64,000 bases of DNA from CAXQZM01 sp965229645 (lineage in GTDB: Bacteria; Pseudomonadota; Alphaproteobacteria; UBA7985): NCBI GenBank assembly GCA_965229645.1, contig OZ245893.1, positions 1,674,001-1,738,000 of the forward strand, written 5' to 3'. The notes beneath the pieces were generated by a model. That model was not told where the DNA came from and did not search any database. It saw nothing but the letters and a program-made list of their open reading frames with translations. This document shows positions 32,522 to 41,515 of this stretch, one piece after another. The stretch's first letter is position 1. Each line of letters begins with the position of its first letter. A program made the translations under genes and the position numbers.

Positions 32522-35322
32522 GCACCCTCCAGCACATCAGCGCACCGATAGCAAACCCCCGTTACGTGAAGGTCCTCACGGATGTTCCAACAGCGCGGGC
32601 ATTTTTCCCCTTGGGCGGGCATGACGGATACGGTCAAGGACCTGCCAGGGCGCATGATGGCCGCCGAGATGATGCAGAGTTCGGCCAAATCGACTGCCGC
32701 GCAAGCCATCCTCATGTCGGCACGGGCTGTGATCTCAACTTGTGCCTCGAGGGCAGATCCAATGCGCTTTTCTTCGCGCGCCCGTTCCAAAGCCGTGAGG
32801 ACGGCCTTGCGGACCTCCAATATCTTGGCCCACTTGGCGGCGAATTCGGGGTGGAGGCATTCGGGCGATGTACGATGGAAGTCGCGCAAGTGCACCGATG
32901 CGGGATCCGACGCGCGGCGAAGCCCAGGCGGGCGCGCCTGCCAAACCTCATCGACGGTAAAGACCAAAATCGGCGCCAAGCGCGTGGTGAGCGAGTCGAG
33001 GACGCACGCCATGACCTCCAGCGTTAGTTGACGGCCTGGCACGTCTAAACCATCGCAGTACAGGCGATCCTTGCGCACATCAAAAAACAGCGCCGAAAGA
33101 TCCTGGCTGACAAACTTCAGCAACTGCTGGAACGCCTCATGGAAATCGTAGGCCCGCATAGCCGCATCGACGGCGTCCTCGGTCTCCTTCAATCGGTGAC
33201 AAATGTACCGCTCCAACTCCGGCAAATCTAAGGGGGACCATTGGCCTGTCGGGGTAAAGTCCACAAGCGCGCCGAGCAAATAGCGAAAAGTATTGCGGAA
33301 CCGCCGATAGATGTCCGCCGTCTTTTTCAAGATCGCGTCGGAGAGGCGCTGGTCGCCCCGATAGTCGGTGGTGCAGACCCAAAGGCGCAAAATGTCGATG
33401 CCGAACTTGTCCGCCACTTCTAGCGGGGACACCGTATTGCCGATCGACTTGGACATCTTCTTGCCCGCGCCGTCCATGGTCATGCCGTGGGTTAGGACCC
33501 CCTTATAGGGCGCCCGATCGCGCGTACCGCAGGATTCGAGCAAGGAGGAATGGAACCAGCCGCGATGCTGGTCCGACCCTTCCAAGTACAAATCCGCAGG
33601 CCAAGCCAGTTCTTGCCCGCGTGCCTCCAGCACAAAGGCATGGGTAGAGCCCGAATCAAACCAAACCTCGACCACATCCCGCGATTGCTCGTAGTCTTCT
33701 GGATCGTAGTTTGGACCCAGGAACCGTTCCCCAGGGCTGTCAAACCAGGCATCGCCCCCTTCTAAGTCAAAAGCGTCGGCGATGCGGGCGACGACCGCAG
33801 GGTCGCGCAACGGCTGGCCCGTGGCCTTTTCGATGAAGATCGGCAAGGGCACCCCCCAGAGCCGCTGGCGCGACACGCACCAGTCGGGGCGGGTTTCGAT
33901 CATGGACCGCAGGCGGTTTTGGCCCTGCGGGGGATAGAAATCCGTATTGTCGATGGCCTTGAGCGCCTTGGCGCGCAACCCTTGGTCGCCTTGCTCGTCC
34001 TCCATGGAAATAAACCACTGCGCCGTGTTCCGATAGATCAGCGGGGCCTTGGATCGCCAGGAATGGGGATAGTCGTGCTCGATCTTGCCCTTGGCCAGCA
34101 ACCCGCCCTGTTCGCTCAAGGCACGTAAGATCGCGCCGAGGGCCGTGCCGTCTTTGCCGTCGGCGTCATAGACCGAGAGCCCCGCAAAGATGGGCACATG
34201 GGGATAGAAGGTCCCGTCGCCAGCCACCGTTTGCGGTACCTCAAGACCATGGTGCAGGTGCGCCAGCTCAAAATCCTCAACGCCGTGCCCTGGGGCCATG
34301 TGAACCAGGCCCGTGCCTGCGTCGGCCGTGACAAAATCCCCATGAAATACGGGCACGTCGTGATCGAACCCGAGGGCGCGCAAGGGGTGCGCGCAGACCG
34401 TCCCCGCCAAGGGCCCCGCGTCGCCCAGGCGGGTCCAGGTCGCAATTTTCGCCGCCGTCTGTACCTCGGCCGCCAAATCATCGGCGATTACCAGCCGTTC
34501 CCCTGGGCGTGCCCGCGATCCCTCGCCCAGCGCGTCAACTTGATACAGACCGTAAGTGAGGTCGCCATGGCAGGCCAGCGCACGGTTGCCAGGGATCGTC
34601 CAGGTCGTCGTGGTCCAAATCACTAGGCTGGCATCGCGCAAGGCGGGGTTCTGGGTCCTCACAACGGGGAAGCGCACCCAAATGGTGACCGACTTGTGCG
34701 GCCCATACTCGACCTCGGCATCGGCCAAGGCGGTGCGCTCGGGGATCGACCAGAGCACGGGTTTCTCCCCGCGGTAGAGCTGGCCCGATTGCAAAAACGT
34801 GCCCAACTCGCGCACAATCTGCGCCTCGGCCGCGTAAGTCATGGTCTTGTAGGGATCGTCCCAATTCCCGAGGACGCCAAGGCGTTTGAACTGAGGGATT
34901 TGGATTTGGATCCATTTTTCCGCGAACTCGCGGCATTCGCGGCGAAAATCCACGACCGAAACTTGGTCCTTATCCTTGCCCGCCGCCCGATAGGCTTCTT
35001 CGACCTTCCATTCGATCGGCAGACCATGACAGTCCCACCCTGGCACGTAAGGGGCGTCTTTGCCCAGCATCTGCTGCGAGCGGACGATCATATCCTTTAG
35101 AATTTTGTTGAGGGCATGGCCGATATGAATGTCGCCGTTGGCATAGGGCGGCCCGTCGTGCAGGATGAACTTATCGCGGCCCTGCGATTGGGCGCGCAAG
35201 GTCTTGTAGAGGTCCAAATCCTCCCACAGCTTGAGGATCTCGGGTTCCTTGTCGCGCAGGCCCGCGCGCATGGGAAAGTCCGTCGCGGGCAAAAATACCG
35301 TGTCTCTATAGTCGCGTGTCAT
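32518..35322 (-). CDS. ileS: Isoleucyl-tRNA synthetase
   Basis: Class I aminoacyl-tRNA synthetase charging tRNA-Ile and editing Val. The 934 aa contain HIGH at 66-69 (PPYANGDIHIGH), the CP1 editing domain, KMSKS in the second half and a C-terminal Cys4 zinc finger (CPRCW and CYRC). ATG 35322 overlaps the ribF stop as ATGA. The order ribF-ileS-lspA is conserved in Proteobacteria. Confidence 0.97.
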   Translation of the reverse strand: MTRDYRDTVFLPATDFPMRAGLRDKEPEILKLWEDLDLYKTLRAQSQGRDKFILHDGPPYANGDIHIGHALNKILKDMIVRSQQMLGKDAPYVPGWDCHGLPIEWKVEEAYRAAGKDKDQVSVVDFRRECREFAEKWIQIQIPQFKRLGVLGNWDDPYKTMTYAAEAQIVRELGTFLQSGQLYRGEKPVLWSIPERTALADAEVEYGPHKSVTIWVRFPVVRTQNPALRDASLVIWTTTTWTIPGNRALACHGDLTYGLYQVDALGEGSRARPGERLVIADDLAAEVQTAAKIATWTRLGDAGPLAGTVCAHPLRALGFDHDVPVFHGDFVTADAGTGLVHMAPGHGVEDFELAHLHHGLEVPQTVAGDGTFYPHVPIFAGLSVYDADGKDGTALGAILRALSEQGGLLAKGKIEHDYPHSWRSKAPLIYRNTAQWFISMEDEQGDQGLRAKALKAIDNTDFYPPQGQNRLRSMIETRPDWCVSRQRLWGVPLPIFIEKATGQPLRDPAVVARIADAFDLEGGDAWFDSPGERFLGPNYDPEDYEQSRDVVEVWFDSGSTHAFVLEARGQELAWPADLYLEGSDQHRGWFHSSLLESCGTRDRAPYKGVLTHGMTMDGAGKKMSKSIGNTVSPLEVADKFGIDILRLWVCTTDYRGDQRLSDAILKKTADIYRRFRNTFRYLLGALVDFTPTGQWSPLDLPELERYICHRLKETEDAVDAAMRAYDFHEAFQQLLKFVSQDLSALFFDVRKDRLYCDGLDVPGRQLTLEVMACVLDSLTTRLAPILVFTVDEVWQARPPGLRRASDPASVHLRDFHRTSPECLHPEFAAKWAKILEVRKAVLTALERAREEKRIGSALEAQVEITARADMRMACAAVDLAELCIISAAIMRPGRSLTVSVMPAQGEKCPRCWNIREDLHVTGVCYRCADVLEGA

Positions 35323-36206
35323 GGGTCAGAATCTTGAGTTTGGGCCAGCATAGCGCGTGCAGTCTCGCAGTCCACCGCAATTTGGGCCTTGAGCGCGGGC
35401 AAACCGTCAAAGCCTTGTTCGGCGCGGATGAAGTGGGTTAGTTCGACGCGCAAGGTCGCGCCGTAGAGATCTTCGGTGAAATCAAAAATATGGGTTTCAA
35501 ACCGCTCCTGCACGCCATCGACCGTGGGTCGCCTGCCCAGGTTGGTCACGCTGTCGAGGCAGCGCCCGTCGGGCAAGCGCGCCCGACTGGCATAAACGCC
35601 AAACTGCGGGCGCAAATAGGTCCCCCAATCAAGATTCGCGGTCGGGAACCCCAGGGTTCGGCCCAGTTGGTCGCCCTGGACCACCTGCCCTTCCAAAACA
35701 AAGTTGCGGCCCCAGAGCGCAGTGGCTTGATCGTAGGGTCCGGCAGCCAGAGCGTCGCGGATGCGCGTGGAACTGGCCGAGGCCCCTGCGGCCTGGTGTA
35801 GGTCGATGCCATGGACGCTGAAGCCGAGGGTGGGGCCCAGGTCGGCCAGCAACTCCATGTGGCCGCCCCGGTCCTTGCCAAACTGAAAATTTGCGCCGGC
35901 AACGACCGCCGTCGCCTGCAACCTATCGCGTAGAATCCTTGTTGCAAAGGCCTGGGCCGACAGGGCGGCGAGGGCGTCGTCAAAGGGCAAAGTGACGATA
36001 CGATCGACGCCCAAATCCCGCAAGTACGCGGCGCGTTGCGCGGCATTGGTCAGCGCGAAGGGGGAAGACCCTGGCGAAAAGAACGCGCGCGGATGGGGAT
36101 CAAAAGTCAAGACCGACGGCGCGCGCCCCAGGGCCTTGGCCTGGTCGATGAGCCAGGCGTGACCCGAGTGGACACCGTCAAAATTGCCGATGCAGAAGAC
36201 CGTCAT
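35319..36206 (-). CDS. ribF: Bifunctional riboflavin kinase/FAD synthetase
   Basis: Makes FMN from riboflavin and then FAD. The 295 aa have the N-terminal adenylyltransferase domain (GNFDGVHSGH, the nucleotidyltransferase GxFDGxHxGH motif; FDPHPRAFF) and the C-terminal kinase domain (VVQGDQLGRTLGFPTANL). It overlaps the P450 gene upstream and ileS downstream, each by an ATGA. Confidence 0.94.
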   Translation of the reverse strand: MTVFCIGNFDGVHSGHAWLIDQAKALGRAPSVLTFDPHPRAFFSPGSSPFALTNAAQRAAYLRDLGVDRIVTLPFDDALAALSAQAFATRILRDRLQATAVVAGANFQFGKDRGGHMELLADLGPTLGFSVHGIDLHQAAGASASSTRIRDALAAGPYDQATALWGRNFVLEGQVVQGDQLGRTLGFPTANLDWGTYLRPQFGVYASRARLPDGRCLDSVTNLGRRPTVDGVQERFETHIFDFTEDLYGATLRVELTHFIRAEQGFDGLPALKAQIAVDCETARAMLAQTQDSDP

Positions 36207-37603
36207 GGCCGCGCCCTTAGCCCCAGCGTGAAGCTCTGACTAGGGCGTAAGGTCAACTTGGCGAAGGGCTCTATGGGCTCCGTGTCGAGACGATGGAGCT
36301 CGTAGGATTTGAGGAGGTTGGCAAGGATCAAATGCAAGGTTTGCAAGGCCATGGCTTTGCCTGGGCAAACCCGCGGGCCAAGGCCAAAGGGAATGTAAGC
36401 ATGGCGCGGGCGGGCCGTGCTTGCCTCGGCGCTAAAGTGGTCGGGGTCGAAGGTCGTTGGCCGCTGCCAATAGGTCGGGCTACGGTGGAAATAGAACACA
36501 GGAATCACCAGAAGCGCGCCGACGGGCACCCGAACGCCCGCCAACTCATGGTCGACAAGCGCTTCGCGCATGAGGGCAAAAACTGGAGGGTAGAGCCGCA
36601 AAACTTCTTGGATCACGTTTCCCAAGCGGGTCCAACCTCGCCAGTCGGGGGCCGCCGACACTTCTGCGGCCAGTTCGGCCTGCAGCGTGGGGCGATCGGC
36701 CAGCAGCAACAGGGCCCATTGCAGGGCGTTTGCGGTCGTGTCGTGGCCCGCGGCAAAGAAGGTAAAGACTTCGTTGCGGATATCTTGCCGAGCCAAACCG
36801 CGTCCGCGTTCCCCCTCACGAGACGCCAAGATCAGATCCAGCAAATCGGGCGGGTCGGAGTTGTGACCCTGCGCCAGCTTGGCCTGACGCTGATCGATCA
36901 AGTCGAAGATGATCGCATCGACCTGATCGGCGTGGGCCTTGGCCCGCCGTTTGGCGGGACGCGGCACCCAGGCCGGCATGTTCAGCACATCGGGGATCGA
37001 CATCCTGCCGTAGCCGTCAATACCCCAACGCAGATGATGGGCGAGGGAACCCGACGGGTCGCCTGCATCGCCAGAAAACAACCCCTCCAGCGCAATCGAC
37101 AGGGCCAGGTTGGTCGACCACGGCGCGGAATCCAGCTGCGATCCCAAGTCCGCCATGGCCGCGTCGATTTGGCTCTGCATCCGTGTTTCTAGCGCGGCGA
37201 GAGCGCGGGCATGAAAGGCGGGGGCGATCATTTTGCGACGACCGACCCAGGATTGCCCTTCCGCCGTTAAGACCGACTCCCCCAGGCCTGGCCGAAACAA
37301 ACGCTGGAACAGGGCGCCCTTATGATAGCGGGCATGGTGTTTGACCAGGACCTCATGGATCAACTCGGGGTCATTGATCGTAAAGATGTAGCGCCCGAAC
37401 ACTTTGCCCCAGGAAAAGGGAATTTCGGCCTGGGCAGGGTGAAAAGCATGGATAACATTGTGCTGGGCTTGCCAGGCAAACCAAAGATTCCAAAAGGTGC
37501 GCCGCCACGGCGACCGCATCAAGACCTCGCGCGGCGGTGGAATCCATCTTGGACTATATCTAGCCATTGCCGTCATATAGGCATGGCTGGCGTGCATTGG
37601 CAT
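36203..37603 (-). CDS. Cytochrome P450
   Basis: A haem-thiolate monooxygenase of up to 466 aa. The I-helix oxygen motif AAGHDTTANA, the ExxR segment (EVLR) and the haem-binding FGLGPRVCPG with ligand C413 are intact. There is no membrane anchor, so it is a soluble class I enzyme needing ferredoxin and reductase; neither is adjacent. Start codons at 37603, 37597, 37576 and 37567 are all possible and none has a clear ribosome site. The stop overlaps ribF, so the P450 gene heads the long minus-strand operon. Substrate unknown. Confidence 0.9.
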   Translation of the reverse strand: MPMHASHAYMTAMARYSPRWIPPPREVLMRSPWRRTFWNLWFAWQAQHNVIHAFHPAQAEIPFSWGKVFGRYIFTINDPELIHEVLVKHHARYHKGALFQRLFRPGLGESVLTAEGQSWVGRRKMIAPAFHARALAALETRMQSQIDAAMADLGSQLDSAPWSTNLALSIALEGLFSGDAGDPSGSLAHHLRWGIDGYGRMSIPDVLNMPAWVPRPAKRRAKAHADQVDAIIFDLIDQRQAKLAQGHNSDPPDLLDLILASREGERGRGLARQDIRNEVFTFFAAGHDTTANALQWALLLLADRPTLQAELAAEVSAAPDWRGWTRLGNVIQEVLRLYPPVFALMREALVDHELAGVRVPVGALLVIPVFYFHRSPTYWQRPTTFDPDHFSAEASTARPRHAYIPFGLGPRVCPGKAMALQTLHLILANLLKSYELHRLDTEPIEPFAKLTLRPSQSFTLGLRARP

Positions 37604-37667
37604 GGGTTTTGTTTTGCGGAATTCGGGCCTAAAACTACGAGTCGTGCAGAACAGGAGCCGAAGCCAA

Positions 37668-38696
37668 ATGGGTTATAAAGTCGCCGTCGTCGGGGCCACG
37701 GGCAATGTGGGTCGCGAAATTCTGAGTATTTTGGCAGAGCGGAACTTTCCCGCCGATCAGGTCGTGGCCTTGGCCTCTTCCCGATCCAAGGGCAAGGAAG
37801 TTTCCTACGGGGAGGAGCAGGTTTTGCGCTGCGAGGTGCTGGACGACTACGATTTCAGCGGCATCGACCTTGCCCTGTTCTCGCCTGGGGCGTCTGTGTC
37901 AAAAGTTCAGGCGCCGCGCGCGGCGGCGGCGGGCGCGCTGGTGATCGACAACACCAGCCAATTCCGCATGGACCCTGACTGCCCGTTGGTGATCCCGGAA
38001 GTCAACGCCCATGTCCTGCCTGCAGCGTTCGGGTCTAAGGGCTTTAAGCGCATCATCGCCAACCCCAACTGCTCAACCATGCAAATGCTGGTGGCGCTCA
38101 AGCCGATTCATGAGGCTGTCACCATTCGGCGTCTGGTGGTGTCCACGTACCAATCGGTTTCGGGCAGCGGCACCGAGGCCATGGACGAGCTTTTTAACCA
38201 GACCAAGGCCATTTTCCAGAATACTCCCATCATCAAGGAGGCTTTCACCAAGCAAATCGCCTTCAACGTCATTCCCCATATCGACGTCTTCATGGACGAT
38301 GGCGCGACCAAGGAGGAATGGAAGATGGCGGTTGAAACCAAGAAAATTCTCGACCCCGCCATTAAGGTCCATGCCAACTGCGCGCGCGTGCCCGTCTTTA
38401 TCGGTCATAGCGAGTATGTGAATATCGAGACCGAAGGGGAGATCAGCGTCGAGACCGCCCGCAAACTCTGGGCCAAAGCCCCTGGCTTGGTCGTCGTCGA
38501 TCATCGGGCGGACGAAGGCTATGTCAGCCCCGTCGAGAGCGCTGGCGAAGACGCCACCTACGTCAGTCGCATCCGCGAAGACATTACGGTGGACAACGGC
38601 CTCAGCTTCTGGTGCGTATCCGATAACTTGCGCAAGGGTGCCGCCCTCAACGCCGTGCAAATTGCCGAAAGCCTGATCGAGCAGAAGCTAATCTGA
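37668..38696 (+). CDS. asd: Aspartate-semialdehyde dehydrogenase
   Basis: NADPH-dependent reduction of aspartyl phosphate to the semialdehyde, at the branch to Lys/diaminopimelate, Thr and Met. The 342 aa have the Rossmann loop GATGNVGREIL (9-19), the catalytic C135 in NPNCSTMQM and a conserved His further on (HANCARVPVFIGHSE). ATG 37668 has AGGAG 11 nt upstream. It is divergent from the P450 gene and followed by a repeat. Confidence 0.96.
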   Translation: MGYKVAVVGATGNVGREILSILAERNFPADQVVALASSRSKGKEVSYGEEQVLRCEVLDDYDFSGIDLALFSPGASVSKVQAPRAAAAGALVIDNTSQFRMDPDCPLVIPEVNAHVLPAAFGSKGFKRIIANPNCSTMQMLVALKPIHEAVTIRRLVVSTYQSVSGSGTEAMDELFNQTKAIFQNTPIIKEAFTKQIAFNVIPHIDVFMDDGATKEEWKMAVETKKILDPAIKVHANCARVPVFIGHSEYVNIETEGEISVETARKLWAKAPGLVVVDHRADEGYVSPVESAGEDATYVSRIREDITVDNGLSFWCVSDNLRKGAALNAVQIAESLIEQKLI

Positions 38697-38941
38697 CAAC
38701 AGCGGCCAAAAAAGTTGACACTTTTTTGGCCGTTTTATGTCTCACGGCAGAAACGCTTCGCGTTTCGCCTCCGACGGGGCCTCCGCTCATACCCCGAGGC
38801 GCTTTCGCGCTATTCTCGGGGCCGCGTGTTTCGGGCGCGGGCGTTCCCTGCACCCTTCGGGCTTGGAGCCCGCTTGGGGGGACCGCAGTCGCGGCCCTTA
38901 TACCAGCGAACATAAGAGTCATTTTCAATCGCCGCTGGTAT
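38697..38941 (-). repeat. MITE-like element, copy with 44-nt module
   Basis: The longest copy (about 245 bp), inverted, between asd and a small membrane protein gene. It has the AAAAGTTGACACTTTTTT end near 38709-38727 (outermost tip decayed), the GC-rich middle, one 44-nt module (38828-38871) matching the doubled units at 2323-2414, and the 42-nt hairpin at 38900-38941. Confidence 0.85.
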
Positions 38942-38958
38942 GACACCAGCAGCTGTGA

Positions 38959-39207
38959 TCAGTGCGCGGAGTCTTCGGCGTCGGGATCGGGCGGGCCAAT
39001 ATAGAGCGCCGCAAACAGTTTCCACGCGCCGAACGCCAGGGCGATGAGGATCAGCGTCGCGAAGAACACGACAAAGCTGTCGTACACGTTGTAGAAGAAC
39101 ATGGCGAGCAGAACGACGCCGATGATCAGCGATGACCGAATCCCCCAATCCCACGCGGCATTGAAGGTGGCGACGAATTCCTTGGGCGCTTTTTCATGCA
39201 TGGACAT
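38959..39207 (-). CDS. Small two-helix membrane protein, unknown
   Basis: An 82-aa protein with two hydrophobic segments (about 27-45 and 47-67), a charged N-terminus and an acidic tail (PPDPDAEDSAH). ATG 39207 or ATG 39201 may be the start. It ends 17 bp from a repeat element and lies 10 bp downstream of purN, so it is probably the last gene of the purM-purN operon. No family recognised. Confidence 0.65.
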   Translation of the reverse strand: MSMHEKAPKEFVATFNAAWDWGIRSSLIIGVVLLAMFFYNVYDSFVVFFATLILIALAFGAWKLFAALYIGPPDPDAEDSAH

Positions 39208-39217
39208 GGACTTGGCC

Positions 39218-39820
39218 TTAGCTTGCCATCCCCTGATCTGCCAAGACCTGATTGCGGTTTTTGCCCGTCAAAAAATTTGCCAGCGCCACCGGATACAGCG
39301 CGTGTTCAAGGCGCAAAACCCGTGCGCCAAGCGCCTGCGCGGTTTCCCCCGCCCGCACATCGAGGCCCGCCTGCGCCAAAATCGTCCCCGTGTCCATGCC
39401 CGCGTCGACCAAATGCACGCTACAGCCATGGACCTTCGCCCCCGCGGCGAGCGCCCGCGCATGGGTATCAAGCCCAGGAAAGGCGGGCAGGAGCGAGGGG
39501 TGCATATTTAACGTCGCCTCAAAATGGTCCAGAAAATCCTGCGACAGCAAGCGCATGAACCCTGCCAGGGCCAGGTGCGATACCTGGGCGTCCTGCAAAG
39601 TCTCGATCATGGCGGCCTCGTGCGCGACTTTCGTTTGGGTCGCGTGGCGTTCGACCACCGCCACTGGAACCCCCGCCGCCCGCGCCGTTGCCAGCCCCTC
39701 TGCTGCGGCTTGATCGGCGAGGACCAGGGCCAGGTCGGCGGGAATCTGCGCCCACGCGGCCACCAGCGCGCCCATGTTGGACCCCCTGCCAGAAATCAAA
39801 ATCGCAAAGCGCGGCCGCAC
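39218..39820 (-). CDS. purN: Phosphoribosylglycinamide formyltransferase
   Basis: Transfers formyl from 10-formyl-THF to GAR in purine synthesis. The 200 aa contain the GRGSN N-terminal loop, the catalytic LNMHPSLLPAFPGLDTH region and the Asp in VDAGMDTG. It starts 3 bp after the purM stop, the standard purM-purN pair. Confidence 0.95.
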   Translation of the reverse strand: MRPRFAILISGRGSNMGALVAAWAQIPADLALVLADQAAAEGLATARAAGVPVAVVERHATQTKVAHEAAMIETLQDAQVSHLALAGFMRLLSQDFLDHFEATLNMHPSLLPAFPGLDTHARALAAGAKVHGCSVHLVDAGMDTGTILAQAGLDVRAGETAQALGARVLRLEHALYPVALANFLTGKNRNQVLADQGMAS

Positions 39821-39823
39821 GTT

Positions 39824-40792
39824 CTATAGAGTCCCGTTATAGTGAACCCCTGGCGTGTCAATGACGTGACCTAGGCAAAACGTCTCGGGCGGCGGCGGTT
39901 GGTCGGGCGTGAATACGCCGATCAGACCAACCCCGCAGTTAAAAGTCCGTAGCATTTCGGACGGGTCAACGGGACCCTGGTCGCGAAGCCAGGCAAAAAT
40001 CGGCGGCAAGTCCCAGGCCCCCAGATCGATGCGCGCGCCCAGCCCAGGGGGCAGGACGCGCGGCAAATTTTCGGTGATGCCGCCGCCCGTGATGTGGGCC
40101 ACGGCCCTGGCTCCCGCCATGGCATGGGGCGCATAGAGCCGTGTCGGCGCCAAGGTTTGATCGCGCCAGCGCGCCGCCGTCGGGTCCTGGCCCGCGCGCT
40201 GAAAAATTTTGCGCACCAAAGAGTAGCCATTGGCGTGGAGGCCATTTGAGGCCAGGGCGTAGAGCTTATGACCTGCGACAATTCCGGGTCGCGGCAAGCG
40301 CTGCTCGGCCAGGACAGCGCCAACGGCAAAGCCCGCGAGGTCATAGTGCCCTGGCGCGTACAGGCCTGGCATTTCAGCGGTTTCGCCGCCGATCAGGGCC
40401 ACATCCAGAACCTCGCAAGCCGCCGCAATGCCGCGAATCACCTGCGCCGCAGCCGTGGGGTCCAGCGTGCCCGTTGCAAAATAATCGAGAAAGAACAAAG
40501 GTTTGGCGCCTGTACAAATCAAATCGTTGGTGCACATGGCGACCAAGTCTTGCCCAATCGTGTCGTGCATGCCCGCGCCTTGGGCGATCAGGAGCTTGGT
40601 CCCGACGCCGTCGGTCGCGCCCACCAAAATCGGCGCGCCTGGGAACCCTGCCTTGGCCAAATCAAAAAACCCGCCAAACCCGCCAAGCCCCTCCAGGACT
40701 GGCGGGCCGTGGGTACGGCGGACGGCGGCGCCGATCTGGGCCACAAGCGCCTCACCCGCGTCGATCGACACGCCCGCGTCGGCGTAGGACAT
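39824..40792 (-). CDS. purM: Phosphoribosylformylglycinamidine cyclo-ligase
   Basis: AIR synthetase, closing the imidazole ring in purine synthesis. About 322 aa, with MSYADAGVSIDAGEALV at the N-terminus, the ATP-binding GATDGVGTKL and the GGETAEMPG motif. ATG 40792 matches the family N-terminus. An ATG 18 nt earlier is also possible and is nearer the divergent hdaA. The divergent arrangement with hdaA is a common alphaproteobacterial layout. Confidence 0.95.
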   Translation of the reverse strand: MSYADAGVSIDAGEALVAQIGAAVRRTHGPPVLEGLGGFGGFFDLAKAGFPGAPILVGATDGVGTKLLIAQGAGMHDTIGQDLVAMCTNDLICTGAKPLFFLDYFATGTLDPTAAAQVIRGIAAACEVLDVALIGGETAEMPGLYAPGHYDLAGFAVGAVLAEQRLPRPGIVAGHKLYALASNGLHANGYSLVRKIFQRAGQDPTAARWRDQTLAPTRLYAPHAMAGARAVAHITGGGITENLPRVLPPGLGARIDLGAWDLPPIFAWLRDQGPVDPSEMLRTFNCGVGLIGVFTPDQPPPPETFCLGHVIDTPGVHYNGTL

Positions 40793-40828
40793 TGATTTAG
40801 TCTGCCTCATGCCCCAGATTTAGCAGCC

Positions 40829-41515
40829 ATGGCGGTGCAATACACCATCCCTTTTACGGTTCAGCCCGATTATGGGCTGGCGGCGCTGGTCCCCCACGCA
40901 GGCCTCGCCAAGGCCCAGACCGCCCTTGCCAGTCCGCAAGACTGGCTCGCGCCCGTCCTGATCCTAAGCGGCGCAGCCGCCAGCGGCAAATCGCACCTGG
41001 CAGCTCAGGTTGCCGCTGAGGTGACGCGGTGGGACCTGACGACGCATCCGCTACACGCGCGCGATCAGGCCGATGCCCTGTTCCATACCCTCAATACGGT
41101 TCGTGCCCGTGGCGGGCGCCTCCTGATCTTGAGCCGCCGCCATCCCAATCGCATCTATCCCGATCTGCCCGATCTCGACAGCCGATTGCGCGCTGCCCTC
41201 CATATCGAAATCGAGGAACCTAAGGCGCATGAGGTCCGCCAAGCGATCTTGTTCAAAATCTGCGCGGACCACCAGTTGACGCTCGATTTGGAAACCGCAA
41301 CCTATGTCTTGAACCGCCTGCCGCAATCCCTCGCGGCTTTGCGCCTGTTTTGCGAACGCGCCATGCAGAGCCACCTCAAAGCACGGCTCAGCAAAGTTGC
41401 CGCCAAACCGCTGATCCAGGCTGTCCAAAGCGCGATGGGCGAAACGGGCTCAGACCGACCCCTCGCTGAGCCCCAGGTCTTGGGCGTCGAGGACGGCCAA
41501 CTTTCCCTCCCTTAG
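40829..41515 (+). CDS. hdaA: DnaA-related regulatory inactivator HdaA
   Basis: A 228-aa DnaA-like AAA+ protein without the DnaA DNA-binding domain. Hda stimulates hydrolysis of DnaA-bound ATP after initiation, limiting re-replication. The P-loop is GAAASGKSHLA, slightly altered from GxxGSGKTHL. LILSRRHPNRIYPDLPDLDSRL contains the sensor/arginine-finger region. It is divergent from purM. Its last 66 nt are antisense to the end of rnd. Confidence 0.88.
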   Translation: MAVQYTIPFTVQPDYGLAALVPHAGLAKAQTALASPQDWLAPVLILSGAAASGKSHLAAQVAAEVTRWDLTTHPLHARDQADALFHTLNTVRARGGRLLILSRRHPNRIYPDLPDLDSRLRAALHIEIEEPKAHEVRQAILFKICADHQLTLDLETATYVLNRLPQSLAALRLFCERAMQSHLKARLSKVAAKPLIQAVQSAMGETGSDRPLAEPQVLGVEDGQLSLP

